DNA of 64,000 nucleotides from Devosia nanyangense (GTDB lineage Bacteria > Pseudomonadota > Alphaproteobacteria > Rhizobiales > Devosiaceae): assembly GCA_016213505.1 (NCBI GenBank), contig JACRAF010000033.1, positions 1 through 64,000 on the forward strand, in the 5' to 3' direction. The notes below the pieces were generated by a model that had not been told where the DNA came from, did not search any database, and saw nothing but the letters and a program-made list of their open reading frames with translations. Positions within the stretch are counted from its first letter, which is position 1; every line of letters starts with the position of its first letter. The position numbers and the translations under genes were made by a program. Below, piece by piece: positions 44,975-53,352 of this stretch.

Positions 44975-45005
44975 GCGGCGCCCCCTCGGGGCGCCGCTTT
45001 CGTTT
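44975..45005 (+). terminator. Rho-independent terminator after lon
   Basis: A 10-bp perfect stem GCGGCGCCCC / GGGGCGCCGC with a 3-base loop is followed by TTTCGTTT. Confidence 0.9.
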
Positions 45006-45095
45006 GCGGGGTCGAGAGCAAAGCGGGGTGGGGCATGACCTTGAAAGCTCTCGGGGCCTGTGTCTTCACTGCCCCGTTTGCGCCTGGAGGAACCC

Positions 45096-45563
45096 ATGCT
45101 TCGATCAGCCTGCGCCGTGGCAATGATGCTGGCGGCCTCACCTGTCCTCGCCGAGGATTGGACGTTTGACTCCAGCAGGCGCTGGGCCACGGTTACCAAT
45201 GGCGATGCGCGCCTTCTGGTGACCTGTGCGAAGCCGGGGCGCCTCGGTTTCGTTTATGAGATCGGCTCAGCGGATCCGGCGGCGGTCGAAGCGGGGAAGG
45301 GCGCCGAACTGGCCTTTTCCCAAGACGAACGTACATGGGACAAAATTCAGGTCAGCCTCGGCGGCGGCGGCGACCGGCCCTATTTCCTGGCGTTGGTCGG
45401 CAAGGTGGCCGACGAATGGATCGGTGCGACGGCCCGCGCCCGCGGGTCCGTGTTTGCGGCCATCGGCGTACCCAATTCCGAGGGATCGACGCTCTACAGC
45501 GTCACCGAGTTTTCCTCTACCGGCTCGAGCGCCGCCATACGGTCCGTTCGCAGCGCCTGCTGA
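45096..45563 (+). CDS. Small exported protein, unknown function
   Basis: A 155-residue protein with signal peptide MLRSACAVAMMLAASPVLA and a beta-rich mature part (WTFDSSRRWATVTNGDARLLVTCAKPGRLGFVYEI). The two mature cysteines (LLVTCAKPG, VRSAC at the end) could form a disulfide. No family is recognised; the pattern of a short Trp-containing start and an Ala/Gly-rich end fits small periplasmic beta-sandwich proteins. A perfect GGAGG precedes the ATG at 45096 and excludes the longer frame upstream. It is flanked by the lon terminator and the exporter gene. Confidence 0.72.
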   Translation: MLRSACAVAMMLAASPVLAEDWTFDSSRRWATVTNGDARLLVTCAKPGRLGFVYEIGSADPAAVEAGKGAELAFSQDERTWDKIQVSLGGGGDRPYFLALVGKVADEWIGATARARGSVFAAIGVPNSEGSTLYSVTEFSSTGSSAAIRSVRSAC

Positions 45564-45659
45564 TGGCGGGTCCAGCGGGTTGAGCTTACGTCCGGCAGCC
45601 CCACTTGTGTGGGGCGTTGACCGCCTACCTTCACAACCCGCTCTGCCGAGGCTCTTTTC

Positions 45660-46853
45660 GTGAACCGACCGCTGTTCGTCATTCTTGCCGCCGTCACCCT
45701 CGATGCCGTCGGCATCGGGCTGATCTTTCCGATCCTGCCGCGGCTGCTCGCGGAGGTGACGCACGTCGCCGACATCGCGCCCTATGTCGGGGTGATGCTG
45801 GCGCTCTATGCGGCGATGCAGTTCATCTTCTCGCCGGTGCTCGGCTTGCTCAGCGATCGCTTCGGCCGGAGGCCGGTGCTGCTGCTGTCGCTGGCGGGGG
45901 CCGCGGTCGACTATCTGCTGATGGCGTTTGCGCCGGAGCTGTGGATGCTGGTCATCGGCCGCGCCATCGCCGGGCTCAGCAGCGCCAACATGGCGGTCGC
46001 CACGGCCTACATCACCGACATCACGCCCGAGGAGCAGCGGGCCCGGCGCTTTGGGCTGTTCCACGCCATGTTCGGCATCGGCTTCATCGTCGGGCCGGTG
46101 TTGGGCGGCTTTCTCGGCGACATCTGGGTGCGGGCGCCGTTCATCGCTGCCGCCGTGCTCAATGGCCTCAATTTCGCGCTGGCGCTGTTTGTGCTGCCGG
46201 AATCGCGGCCGGGAGATCGCCGCGCGGCGTTCGACCTCAAAAGCCTCAACCCGTTCCTGCCGCTGCGCTGGGCACTGGGCCTCAAGGGCCTTCTGCCGCT
46301 GATCGGGCTGTTCTTCATCTTCAACTTCGTCGGCCAGATGTACGGCACCGCCTGGGCCCTGTGGGGGCAGGACGCCTTCCAGTGGAACGGCCTGATGATC
46401 GGGCTGTCGCTGGGCGCCTTCGGGCTTTTCCACGCCGGCGCGCAGGCGTTCCTGCCAGGGCCCATCACCGCCCGACTGGGCGAGCGCAAAGCGATGTTCC
46501 TCGGCATGGCCTGCGAGTGCCTGTCGCTGCTGGCGATCGCCTTTGCCACGCAGGGCTGGGTGGTGTTCGCGGTGATGCCGCTGTTTGCGCTTGGTGGCGT
46601 CGGCGTGCCGGCACTGCAATCGCTCGCCACCCAGCAGGCCGATGCCGACCGGCAGGGGCAACTGCAGGGCGTACTGGCGTCGGTCGTCAGTCTCGCCTCG
46701 ATCGTCGGGCCGTTGTTCTTTGCCGCCGTCTATTTCTGGGTCAGGGGAATCTCGCCGGGACTCATCTGGGTGGTCGGCGTCGCGGTCTATCTGCTGGCGA
46801 TTCCCGTTATTCTACGTATCCGCACGCGCCCGCCCCTGTCGGCAACGGCCTGA
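45660..46853 (+). CDS. MFS drug-efflux transporter, TetA-like (DHA1)
   Basis: A 397-residue inner-membrane antiporter with 12 hydrophobic segments. It carries motif A between helices 2 and 3, GLLSDRFGRRPVLLLSL, and motif C-like GIGFIVGPVLGGFLG in helix 5, which marks antiporters. The opening FVILAAVTLDAVGIGLIFPILPRLL and the helix 4 RAIAGLSSANMAVATAYITDIT are like the tetracycline exporters TetA. Natural substrates of such chromosomal members are usually unknown, and resistance to tetracycline is not implied. The start is GTG at 45660. No regulator gene (TetR) lies near. Confidence 0.9.
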   Translation: MNRPLFVILAAVTLDAVGIGLIFPILPRLLAEVTHVADIAPYVGVMLALYAAMQFIFSPVLGLLSDRFGRRPVLLLSLAGAAVDYLLMAFAPELWMLVIGRAIAGLSSANMAVATAYITDITPEEQRARRFGLFHAMFGIGFIVGPVLGGFLGDIWVRAPFIAAAVLNGLNFALALFVLPESRPGDRRAAFDLKSLNPFLPLRWALGLKGLLPLIGLFFIFNFVGQMYGTAWALWGQDAFQWNGLMIGLSLGAFGLFHAGAQAFLPGPITARLGERKAMFLGMACECLSLLAIAFATQGWVVFAVMPLFALGGVGVPALQSLATQQADADRQGQLQGVLASVVSLASIVGPLFFAAVYFWVRGISPGLIWVVGVAVYLLAIPVILRIRTRPPLSATA

Positions 46854-47063
46854 ACTGGTGGAAAACCCCGGAATCCGGGCGTTTGCGGGCGATTTCGGTG
46901 TCTTTTCGATTGACCCGGGGGGAATTCAGGTTTCATTAACAGCGTTGCGGCGGTGACGAGCGCAAAACGCCCGGAATTCCTTGCGTAGCGCATAGAATCG
47001 TCAAATGGATTGCCGCGTTTTGGTTCGCCAAGAGGGCGGGCTTTTTCACTGTGAGGAAACGCT

Positions 47064-47336
47064 ATGAACAAGAACGATCTGATCGGCACCGTTGCCGAAG
47101 GGGCGAGCATTACCAAGGCGCAGGCAGGCGAGGCTGTTGACGCTGTATTCGAGGCGATCACCAAGTCGCTGAAGAAGGGCGATGAAGTCCGTCTGGTGGG
47201 CTTCGGCACCTTCTCCGTTTCCAAGCGCAAGGCATCGATCGGCCGCAATCCGGCCACCGGCGCGGAAATCAAGATTCCTGCCTCGATGCAGGCCAAGTTC
47301 AAGCCCGGCAAAGGGCTCAAAGACGCGATCAACTGA
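47064..47336 (+). CDS. hup: DNA-binding protein HU
   Basis: A 90-residue nucleoid protein that bends DNA as a dimer. MNKNDLIGTVAEGASITKAQAGEAVDAVFEAI forms the helical dimer body; VRLVGFGTFSVSKRKASIGRNPATGAEIKIPAS is the beta-arm with the intercalating Pro in RNP; KFKPGKGLKDAIN ends it. An IHF subunit is less likely given the sequence around the arm. A GAGGA site precedes the ATG. A branched terminator follows. Confidence 0.96.
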   Translation: MNKNDLIGTVAEGASITKAQAGEAVDAVFEAITKSLKKGDEVRLVGFGTFSVSKRKASIGRNPATGAEIKIPASMQAKFKPGKGLKDAIN

Positions 47337-47359
47337 TCGGTCGAAATCCGTTCGACTTG

Positions 47360-47398
47360 ACGGCCTCGCGCGCCTCTGGCGCCGGGGCCGTTTGCTTT
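47360..47398 (+). terminator. Terminator after hup
   Basis: An outer 9-bp stem ACGGCCTCG / CGGGGCCGT (one G-T pair) encloses an inner GCGCC / GGCGC hairpin and is followed by TTGCTTT. Confidence 0.7.
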
Positions 47399-47405
47399 GG
47401 GGGAC

Positions 47406-47481
47406 TGGTGGGCGGTGACGGTCTCGAACCGCCGACCCTCTCGGTGTAAACGAGATGCTCTACCAACTGAGCTAACCGCCC
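47406..47481 (-). tRNA. tRNA-Val (anticodon TAC)
   Basis: A 76-base cloverleaf on the minus strand. Acceptor GGGCGGT pairs with ACCGCCC, the D arm is GCTCAGTTGGTAGAGC, the anticodon stem TCTCG / CGAGA holds TTTACAC giving TAC, and CCA is encoded. Confidence 0.95.
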
Positions 47482-47615
47482 GTCCGGAGACGCCGCCTAA
47501 CTAGGGTGTCGCCGCGAAGGCGTCAACCGAGCAAGGTCATCGCCGCTCCTCCGCACGAACCTGTCCACCTGTCCCTCCGGTCGGCTATGTTGCAGCCAAA
47601 GAGGAGGGCCACGAC

Positions 47616-48980
47616 ATGGACCAGCGCTTCGAACTTCCGGGCTTTTCCGGCACTCTTTTTCACCCCGACCACGCCGATTACGATGCAAGCCGCAAGGTTT
47701 ACAACGGCATGATCGACCGGCGGCCGGCCGTGATTGCCCGCTGCAGCAGCGCCGCAGATGTTGTCCTCGCCGTCAATCTCGCCCAAGCCAAGGGCCTGAC
47801 GCTCTCGGTGTTCGGCGGCGGTCATGCGGTCACCGGCACCGCCGTCTGTGACGGCGGCATCTGCGTCGATCTGCGCGGCATGAAGCGCATCGACATCGAC
47901 CCGGCTGCCAAGACCTGCCGGGCCGAGGCTGGCATGAACTGGGGCGAGTTCGATGCGGCGACCACCGCACGCGGCCTCGCCATGACCGGTGGCCGCAACC
48001 CGACCACCGGCATTGCCGGGCTGACGGTGGGCAGCGGCAGCGGCTGGCTGGAGCGCAAGTTCGGCTATGTCTGCGACAACCTCATCAAGGCGGAAGTGGT
48101 CACCGCCGATGGCCGGCAGGTGATCGCTTCGGACACCGAAAACCCCGATCTGTTCTGGGGCTTGCGCGGCGGCGGCGGCAATTTCGGCGTCGTCACGGCC
48201 TTCCATTTCCGGCTGTACGACCTGCCGCCGGCCATTCTCGGTGGCGTGCTGCTCTATCCCGCCCCGATGGCCGGTGCCGTGCTCAAGAATTTCCGCGACT
48301 TCATGCAGACCGCGCCCGACGAAGTCAGCGGCGGCATGGTCTTCACGACTGCGCCGGACGCGCCTTTCGTTCCTCCGCCGGCCCGTGGGCAGCCGGTGGC
48401 GATGCTGCAACTCGTCTACGCCGGCGATCCGGAGGAGGGGGCTCGCGTCCTTGCGTCGCTCCGGGCGTTCGGTCCGCCGGCCGCGGATCTGCTGCAACCG
48501 ACCCCCTATACGGTGCTCCAGACCCAGGGCGGCAACTTCCCGGGCACCCAGAACTACTGGACCGCAGATTTCCTCAGCCAGCTTCCCGACGAGGCGATCG
48601 ATGCCTATGCGAAGCTGGCGCTGACGCCCATCTCGCCGCAATCGGCCATTATCATCGTGGCCGGCGGCGGCGCGCCGTCGCGGGTGGCCGAAGAGGCGAC
48701 GGCCTTCGGCATGCGGACGGCGCCCTGGAACGTCCACTACATCTGCGCCTGGACCGATCCAGCCGACAACGCCAAGAATATCGAGCGGGTGAAAGCCGCG
48801 GCTTCGGTGCTGAAGCCCTGGGCGACCGGGCGGGTCTACCTCAACTACATCGGCGACGAGGGGCAGGCGCGTATCGAGGGCTCGTTCGGGGCCGAGAAGC
48901 TGGCGCGGCTGCGCGCTCTGAAGACCAAATGGGACCCGCAGAACTTCTTCCGCCACAATCAGAATATCCGCCCTGCATGA
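47616..48980 (+). CDS. FAD-binding oxidoreductase, BBE (berberine bridge) type
   Basis: A 454-residue flavoprotein of the VAO/PCMH fold. VFGGGHAVTGTAVCDGGICVDL contains the His that covalently binds FAD at 8-alpha. GGRNPTTGIAGLTVGSGSGWLERKFGYVCDNLIKAEVV matches the second FAD segment; the Cys that gives bicovalent flavin in plant BBE enzymes is not obvious. The C-terminal BBE motif is NYIGDEGQARIEGSFG...WDPQNFFRHNQNI. Members oxidise sugars, alkaloids or alcohols; the substrate is unknown. No signal peptide, so likely cytoplasmic. A hairpin lies just after the stop. Confidence 0.9.
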   Translation: MDQRFELPGFSGTLFHPDHADYDASRKVYNGMIDRRPAVIARCSSAADVVLAVNLAQAKGLTLSVFGGGHAVTGTAVCDGGICVDLRGMKRIDIDPAAKTCRAEAGMNWGEFDAATTARGLAMTGGRNPTTGIAGLTVGSGSGWLERKFGYVCDNLIKAEVVTADGRQVIASDTENPDLFWGLRGGGGNFGVVTAFHFRLYDLPPAILGGVLLYPAPMAGAVLKNFRDFMQTAPDEVSGGMVFTTAPDAPFVPPPARGQPVAMLQLVYAGDPEEGARVLASLRAFGPPAADLLQPTPYTVLQTQGGNFPGTQNYWTADFLSQLPDEAIDAYAKLALTPISPQSAIIIVAGGGAPSRVAEEATAFGMRTAPWNVHYICAWTDPADNAKNIERVKAAASVLKPWATGRVYLNYIGDEGQARIEGSFGAEKLARLRALKTKWDPQNFFRHNQNIRPA

Positions 48981-48989
48981 GCCCGGCGA

Positions 48990-49012
48990 GGTCGCCCAAA
49001 ACTGGGGCGACC
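48990..49012 (+). terminator. Possible terminator hairpin after the BBE gene
   Basis: An 8-bp perfect stem GGTCGCCC / GGGCGACC with a 7-base loop, but no T run follows, so it is a weak terminator or a processing site. Confidence 0.35.
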
Positions 49013-49016
49013 GCGC

Positions 49017-49045
49017 TTGACTTGCCAAACCGCCGCCGCTACACG
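49017..49045 (+). promoter_or_regulatory. Sigma-70-type promoter of tRNA-Asp
   Basis: TTGACT (49017-49022) and TACACG (49040-49045) lie 17 bases apart, placing the start about 28 bases before the tRNA. Confidence 0.6.
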
Positions 49046-49079
49046 GACGCCACGTTGCGCGGGGCTCTGCTTCGCCGCT

Positions 49080-49156
49080 GCGGGAGTAGCTCAGTTGGTT
49101 AGAGCGTCGGCCTGTCACGCCGAAGGTCGCGGGTTCGAGCCCCGTCTCTCGCGCCA
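49080..49156 (+). tRNA. tRNA-Asp (anticodon GTC)
   Basis: A 77-base cloverleaf. Acceptor GCGGGAG pairs with CTCTCGC, the anticodon loop CTGTCAC gives GTC, the T arm is GCGGG-TTCGAGC-CCCGT and CCA is encoded, with discriminator G as expected for Asp. Confidence 0.95.
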
Positions 49157-49418
49157 CTTTCCCCAAATCGCCATTCCGCGCCATTCCTGATCCTTGGATC
49201 GGGCATTTTGTGGCCGATCTGCCACAGATTCGACCTGCCTCATTGTCGCCCCATGGTGGCCCGATTGCCCCCACAAATACCAAGGATTCTCGGGCTGTTC
49301 GGCATTGTTAGAGAATCGTTCTAATCGCTGCGCATAGCAGCTGGGCCGGGCTGATCGATGAACGGAACCGCCGGGGAAACCGGGCGTTTCTGTTCCGAAC
49401 GAATTTCAGGAGGACAGA

Positions 49419-49958
49419 ATGGGTCTGTTCCGGACAGCGACATTGGCGGCAATGCTCTCGGCCGCCCCGTTCGCGGCCTCGGCGGCCGATCTCCTGACCG
49501 TGCCCGTTTCGACCAATGAGGCAGTGCCGGTCGCCGATGCGAGCTTCGACTGGAACGGCTTTTACGCCGGCGTCTATGGCATCGCGCAGACGAGCCCGGT
49601 GGGTGGATCGCAATACGGCCTCGGCGTCGATTTCGGCGCCTATGCGCGGTTCGACTTCGTCCTGGTCGGTGGTGAGGTCGCCTATCACGGACTGGTCGGC
49701 GGCGGCGGCTCGACGAGCTACCTGCAGGGGATCGGCACGCTCGGCCTCGCGGCCACCGACGCCATCATCCTTTATGCGGCGGCCGGCGCCGGCGTCGATC
49801 TCGGGCCTCCGGCCGAGTCGGACATTCTTGTTGGCGGCGGCGTCGATTTCGCGGTCGCCGACAGTGTCACCCTGAAGGCTCAGTATCTGCATGGCTTCCC
49901 GCTCACGGGAGCGAACCCGAAGGACCAGGTTTCGGTCGGCGCCAACTTCCATTTCTGA
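49419..49958 (+). CDS. Small outer-membrane beta-barrel protein, array member 1
   Basis: A 179-residue protein: signal peptide MGLFRTATLAAMLSAAPFAASA, then a mature chain opening with ASFDWNGFYAGVYGIAQ and alternating strands, ending in the aromatic VSVGANFHF. The FDWNGFYAG opening and the C-terminal Phe are the marks of eight-stranded barrels of the Omp25/Opa type used in the alphaproteobacteria. BamA recognition of the last strand is expected. It is the first of five consecutive relatives and has AGGAGG before the ATG. Function unknown; related proteins are structural or surface contacts. Confidence 0.85.
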   Translation: MGLFRTATLAAMLSAAPFAASAADLLTVPVSTNEAVPVADASFDWNGFYAGVYGIAQTSPVGGSQYGLGVDFGAYARFDFVLVGGEVAYHGLVGGGGSTSYLQGIGTLGLAATDAIILYAAAGAGVDLGPPAESDILVGGGVDFAVADSVTLKAQYLHGFPLTGANPKDQVSVGANFHF

Positions 49959-50186
49959 CGGCCCGATCACAGTTTCGAACCCAATGCGGCGCCACTTCGG
50001 CGGCGGCGGTTTCGTGTGGCCAAACAAAAGCTTAGCTTGTGCGACAAGTGTGGTGAATGGGGCACAGCGATGACAAAATGGGGGCAATGACGGTTTTGTG
50101 GCGGCGGGTAGCGCGTTACAATTCCGCAGTCGGGAGTCGCACCTCCCAAAGCGGCTACCGACCTTGAATAATAGAAGGACTTAAAC

Positions 50187-50696
50187 ATGCGTTCTCTCAA
50201 GCTTGCCTTGCTCGCAACCGCGGCTACGGCTGTGCTCTCGTCGGCGGCTTTCGCTGCCGACCTCATCATTGACACGCCCATGGCTCCGGTCGTGGACAAC
50301 AGCTTCACCTGGGACGGTGCGTATATCGGCGCTTTCATCCAGGGCCAGACTGCGCCGACCGCCTTCGGGCTCGGTGTGGATTTTGGCGTGAACGCCGTGA
50401 TGGATAACCTGCTGATCGGCGGCGAGTTCGAAGCGGTCGCCCTGACCGGTCCGAACTTCTCGGCTCAGTTCACCGGCAAGGTCGGTGGTCTGATCAGCGA
50501 CAGCGCCATCGTCTATATCTACTCCGGTGCCGGTTCGCGGACCCCGAGCAGCTGGTACGTCCCGGTCGGCGTCGGCGCCGAAGTTGCCGTGGCCGAGAAT
50601 GTGACCATCAAGGCCGAAGCCCAGTACAACTTCGACCTGACCACGTCGACGCAGAATTCGGCCGCCGTGAAGGTCGGCCTGAACTGGCACTTCTGA
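50187..50696 (+). CDS. Small outer-membrane beta-barrel protein, array member 2
   Basis: A 169-residue relative of the first. Signal peptide MRSLKLALLATAATAVLSSA, cleaved near AFA; mature opening NSFTWDGAYIGAFIQGQT, then strands such as LGVDFGVNAVMDNLLIGGEFEAVAL and the ending VGLNWHF. Its central strand SWYVPVGVGAEVAVAENVTIKAEAQY closely matches member 4. It lies 228 bases from member 1 and is closed by a terminator, so it has its own transcript. The Lys/Glu-poor, Gly-rich composition fits a barrel with short loops. Confidence 0.85.
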   Translation: MRSLKLALLATAATAVLSSAAFAADLIIDTPMAPVVDNSFTWDGAYIGAFIQGQTAPTAFGLGVDFGVNAVMDNLLIGGEFEAVALTGPNFSAQFTGKVGGLISDSAIVYIYSGAGSRTPSSWYVPVGVGAEVAVAENVTIKAEAQYNFDLTTSTQNSAAVKVGLNWHF

Positions 50697-50728
50697 TCAC
50701 CGGCTCCCTCCACGGGAGAGGGCTTGGC

Positions 50729-50763
50729 AAGGGGCTCCGCGACGCGGGGCCCCTTCGCTTTTT
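50729..50763 (+). terminator. Rho-independent terminator after array member 2
   Basis: An 11-bp stem AAGGGGCTCCG / CGGGGCCCCTT (one G-T pair) with a 5-base loop runs into CGCTTTTT. Confidence 0.85.
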
Positions 50764-50879
50764 GGGCCGTCAACGATCTGTTAGGCCTATGAGATAATTA
50801 AACTTTGTCGCTAATTGTCCGTAAGCAGCCCGGCGCGCAAAATCCCCGCAATCGCAATCCGACCTCCAAGGGGACTACT

Positions 50880-51404
50880 ATGAAACTCGCGCACTCCATT
50901 CTGGCCGGCGCCGCCCTGGCGGTCACCATGGCTGCCTCGGCCCAGGCCGCCGATCTGCTCGCCCCTGCCGATCCGATCTACTCGAGCCCGCTGTTCGATT
51001 TCGAAGGCCTCTATGTCGGTGCGACCGGTGGCGGTGCCCTCGCGAGCGGCACACCCTACGGCACGCTCGGCGTGGTTGTGGGCGCCAATTTCGCGGTGAC
51101 CGACGGCATCGTCGCGGGCGTCGAATTCCAGGGCGACACGTACTGGAACGGTGGCGGACTGGCGGCCTATGATGCCCTCGCGCTCGGGCGCGTCGGCGGC
51201 TTCGTTGCCGACAACGCCATGGTCTATGGCGATCTCGGCGCGGGATTCCTCTCGGGCACGGCGGTCTATGCCTTCGGCGGCGGCGTCGAAATGGCGATGA
51301 CCGACCAGCTTAGCGTGCGCGGCGAATTGCAGGGCATTGGCGCATTCGGCGCCATGCCCTCGGTCGGCAAGGCGACGGTGGGCCTGCTCTGGCACATGAA
51401 CTAA
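50880..51404 (+). CDS. Small outer-membrane beta-barrel-like protein, array member 3
   Basis: A 174-residue relative with signal peptide MKLAHSILAGAALAVTMAASAQA. The mature opening FDFEGLYVGATGGGALASG and the strands GTLGVVVGANFAVTDGIVAGVEFQ keep the barrel pattern, but the chain ends in LLWHMN and not in an aromatic residue. That departs from the C-terminal Phe/Trp rule for barrel assembly and makes it the odd member. The ATG at 50880 follows AAGGGGACTACT; the longer frame upstream is not used because it lacks a signal. It lies 184 bases past member 2. Confidence 0.8.
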   Translation: MKLAHSILAGAALAVTMAASAQAADLLAPADPIYSSPLFDFEGLYVGATGGGALASGTPYGTLGVVVGANFAVTDGIVAGVEFQGDTYWNGGGLAAYDALALGRVGGFVADNAMVYGDLGAGFLSGTAVYAFGGGVEMAMTDQLSVRGELQGIGAFGAMPSVGKATVGLLWHMN

Positions 51405-51552
51405 CTTGGCGCCGATCAATCCGCGAACTGTGGATTTGCGGCAACGCCCCACGGCAAACATCGACGAATAGCGGCAATATCGCGCCGCGATTATGGCGCT
51501 CGCCGAACAAGTCGGCTATTTCTGGACCAACGAATATTTTGGAGGCTTGGAA

Positions 51553-52056
51553 ATGCTGAAGGCAATTGTGTCGGCCGGTGCGCTGTCGGTTCTGATGATT
51601 GGTGGGGCGGCTGCGGCTGATCTCGTGCTTGCGCCACCAATGGTCGACGACGTCGCCGTCTCGGATTGGGATGGCGTGTATGCAGGCCTGACCGGCGCCG
51701 CATGGTTCCAGGGAGGCGTTATCTTCCCCGCGGTCGGCGTCGAGCTTGGCGCGAACTTCGTGTCTGGTGACCTGCTATTCGGCGTCGAGGGCGACCTTGC
51801 CTACTACTGGACGAGCGGCAATTTCGACGCTGGTTTGACGGGCCGCGTCGGTGTGGTCCTCAACGATACGGCGGTCCTTTACGGGAGCATCGGCGTCGGC
51901 GCGCTGTCGGACGGCGTCAGCTTCTATGTGCCGGTCGGCGTCGGTGCCGAATTCATGCTCACCGAATCGGTCTCGCTCGATCTGTCCGGGGAATATCTGA
52001 TCGGCAACGGCTTCACTGCCACGCGCATCGGCGCGGCTCTGGACTGGCACTTCTGA
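51553..52056 (+). CDS. Small outer-membrane beta-barrel protein, array member 4
   Basis: A 167-residue relative with signal peptide MLKAIVSAGALSVLMIGGAAA. Mature opening VAVSDWDGVYAGLTGAAWFQGG, central VGVVLNDTAVLYGSIGVGAL and SFYVPVGVGAEFMLTESVSLDLSGEYLIG, ending IGAALDWHF. The YVPVGVGAE block is shared with member 2, pointing to recent common origin of these two. GGAGG at 51541-51545 fixes the start at 51553. It is followed by a terminator. Confidence 0.85.
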   Translation: MLKAIVSAGALSVLMIGGAAAADLVLAPPMVDDVAVSDWDGVYAGLTGAAWFQGGVIFPAVGVELGANFVSGDLLFGVEGDLAYYWTSGNFDAGLTGRVGVVLNDTAVLYGSIGVGALSDGVSFYVPVGVGAEFMLTESVSLDLSGEYLIGNGFTATRIGAALDWHF

Positions 52057-52077
52057 TCTACTGCTGGACTTCTCTTC

Positions 52078-52108
52078 AAAAAGGGCCTCGGAAGGGGCCC
52101 TTTTCGTT
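52078..52108 (+). terminator. Rho-independent terminator after array member 4
   Basis: AAAAAGGGCC pairs with GGGCCCTTTT across a short loop, followed by TTCGTTT. The A-rich left arm lets it also work weakly on the other strand. Confidence 0.8.
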
Positions 52109-52255
52109 TGTGGGGCCAGTGCCAAGCCGGGCCGCCAGCACTGTTGCCCTGCTGCAACGCCTGCCGCATTGTCGCCAACCGCAAACCCGACCGTTGCTTG
52201 TGAATCTGTCCAGATCGGCGCAGTACATGGTCGAAATATGGTTTGGGGCCAAAAG

Positions 52256-52756
52256 ATGAAGTCTCTGAGCGCTGTTGTACTTGGTCTTGCGGCGGCGACC
52301 CTGATGTCGGCCCCGTCGATGGCGGCCGATCTCATGATCGACACACCAGCCGTCGTGCCCAGCTCGTCGGTCAATTGGGACGGCTTCTACGCCGGTATCC
52401 AGGCCGGATACGACCTCGACGGCTACGCGCCGGTGCAGGGCGTCATCGGTGCCAACATGACCGCCAGCGAATCGTTCCTCATCGGCATCGAACTGGCTAT
52501 CGGGCCTTATTTCGACGTCGGCGGCGGCGGCGGTCCTGGTTATCAGGGCTACCTGGTCGGCCGTGCGGGCGTCCTGGCCGGGCCGGCGCTGTTCTACGGC
52601 ATGGCCGGTGTGAACGACGTCGACGGCGGTTTCGACTGGATCGTCGGCGTAGGCGCCGAGTTCTCGGTGGCCGACAACGTCTCGGCGCGCTTCCAGATCG
52701 CCCAGTACGACACGTCGTTCACCGACTTGACCGCCGGCGTGTTCTGGCACTTCTGA
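52256..52756 (+). CDS. Small outer-membrane beta-barrel protein, array member 5
   Basis: A 166-residue relative with signal peptide MKSLSAVVLGLAAATLMSAPSMA. Mature opening SSVNWDGFYAGIQAGYDLDG, strands VQGVIGANMTASESFLIGIELAIG and FDWIVGVGAEFSVADNVSARFQIAQY, ending TAGVFWHF. A Gly run (VGGGGGPGYQG) lies in a probable loop. The ATG at 52256 has the weak site GGGGCCAAAAG; frames upstream lack a signal sequence. It is closed by a strong terminator and is the last gene before the complex I operon. Confidence 0.85.
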   Translation: MKSLSAVVLGLAAATLMSAPSMAADLMIDTPAVVPSSSVNWDGFYAGIQAGYDLDGYAPVQGVIGANMTASESFLIGIELAIGPYFDVGGGGGPGYQGYLVGRAGVLAGPALFYGMAGVNDVDGGFDWIVGVGAEFSVADNVSARFQIAQYDTSFTDLTAGVFWHF

Positions 52757-52783
52757 GTCGATCTCCCGAATTCACCTGATGAG

Positions 52784-52814
52784 GGCCCCGCGCTAGCGGG
52801 GCCTTCGGTTTTTT
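52784..52814 (+). terminator. Rho-independent terminator before the nuo operon
   Basis: An 8-bp perfect stem GGCCCCGC / GCGGGGCC with a 4-base loop is followed by TTCGGTTTTTT. It separates the barrel array from the nuo genes. Confidence 0.9.
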
Positions 52815-52986
52815 GCCGCACGTCGCGCTGTGTCGGCCGGCACATTCCGCCCGTGTTTTCCCTTGAATCGAGGGAGGGCGTGGGCTAAGCCCGTGACACC
52901 GATTTCGCGCCGTCCCAGGGGCCCATCATTGCCCTTTGGCCCGCGCTTACCGGCCGGTCCTCCCCGGCCGCCAGACAGGCCGCAGA

Positions 52987-53352
52987 ATGAACGATCTGCT
53001 CAGCGACTACCTGCCGATAGTGATCTTTGTCGGCCTATCCGGCGTGATCGGGTTGGCCCTGCTGATCGCGCCCTTCATCATCGCGGTGAAAAGCCCCGAC
53101 CCCGAGAAGGTCTCGGCCTATGAATGTGGGTTCGACGCGTTCGACGACGCGCGCATGAAGTTCGACGTGCGATTCTACCTGGTGTCGATCCTCTTCATCA
53201 TCTTCGATCTCGAAGTCGCGTTCCTGTTCCCCTGGGCGGTGGCGTTCAAGGATGTCGGGTTGTTCGGCTTCTGGTCGATGCTCCTCTTCCTCGGCGTTTT
53301 GACAGTCGGGTTCATCTACGAATGGCGGAAGGGCGCGCTCGAATGGGATTGA
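52987..53352 (+). CDS. nuoA: NADH-quinone oxidoreductase subunit A
   Basis: A 121-residue membrane subunit of complex I, at the quinone-site interface. Three hydrophobic helices are seen: [47 protein letters not shown] and [17 protein letters not shown]. The loop [24 protein letters not shown] has the conserved ECGF. The ATG at 52987 replaces a longer upstream frame that adds only cationic residues. Its end overlaps nuoB by 10 bases. Confidence 0.96.
   Translation: MNDLLSDYLPIVIFVGLSGVIGLALLIAPFIIAVKSPDPEKVSAYECGFDAFDDARMKFDVRFYLVSILFIIFDLEVAFLFPWAVAFKDVGLFGFWSMLLFLGVLTVGFIYEWRKGALEWD

Noticed and set aside
45660..46853. Tetracycline resistance gene
   Set aside because: The protein is only TetA-like in general motifs; no TetR neighbour or transfer signs, so resistance is not claimed.
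49080..49418. tRNA-Asp 3' end as an integration site for a genomic island
   Set aside because: No integrase and no repeat of the tRNA 3' end was found in the following sequence; the next genes are ordinary tandem barrel proteins.
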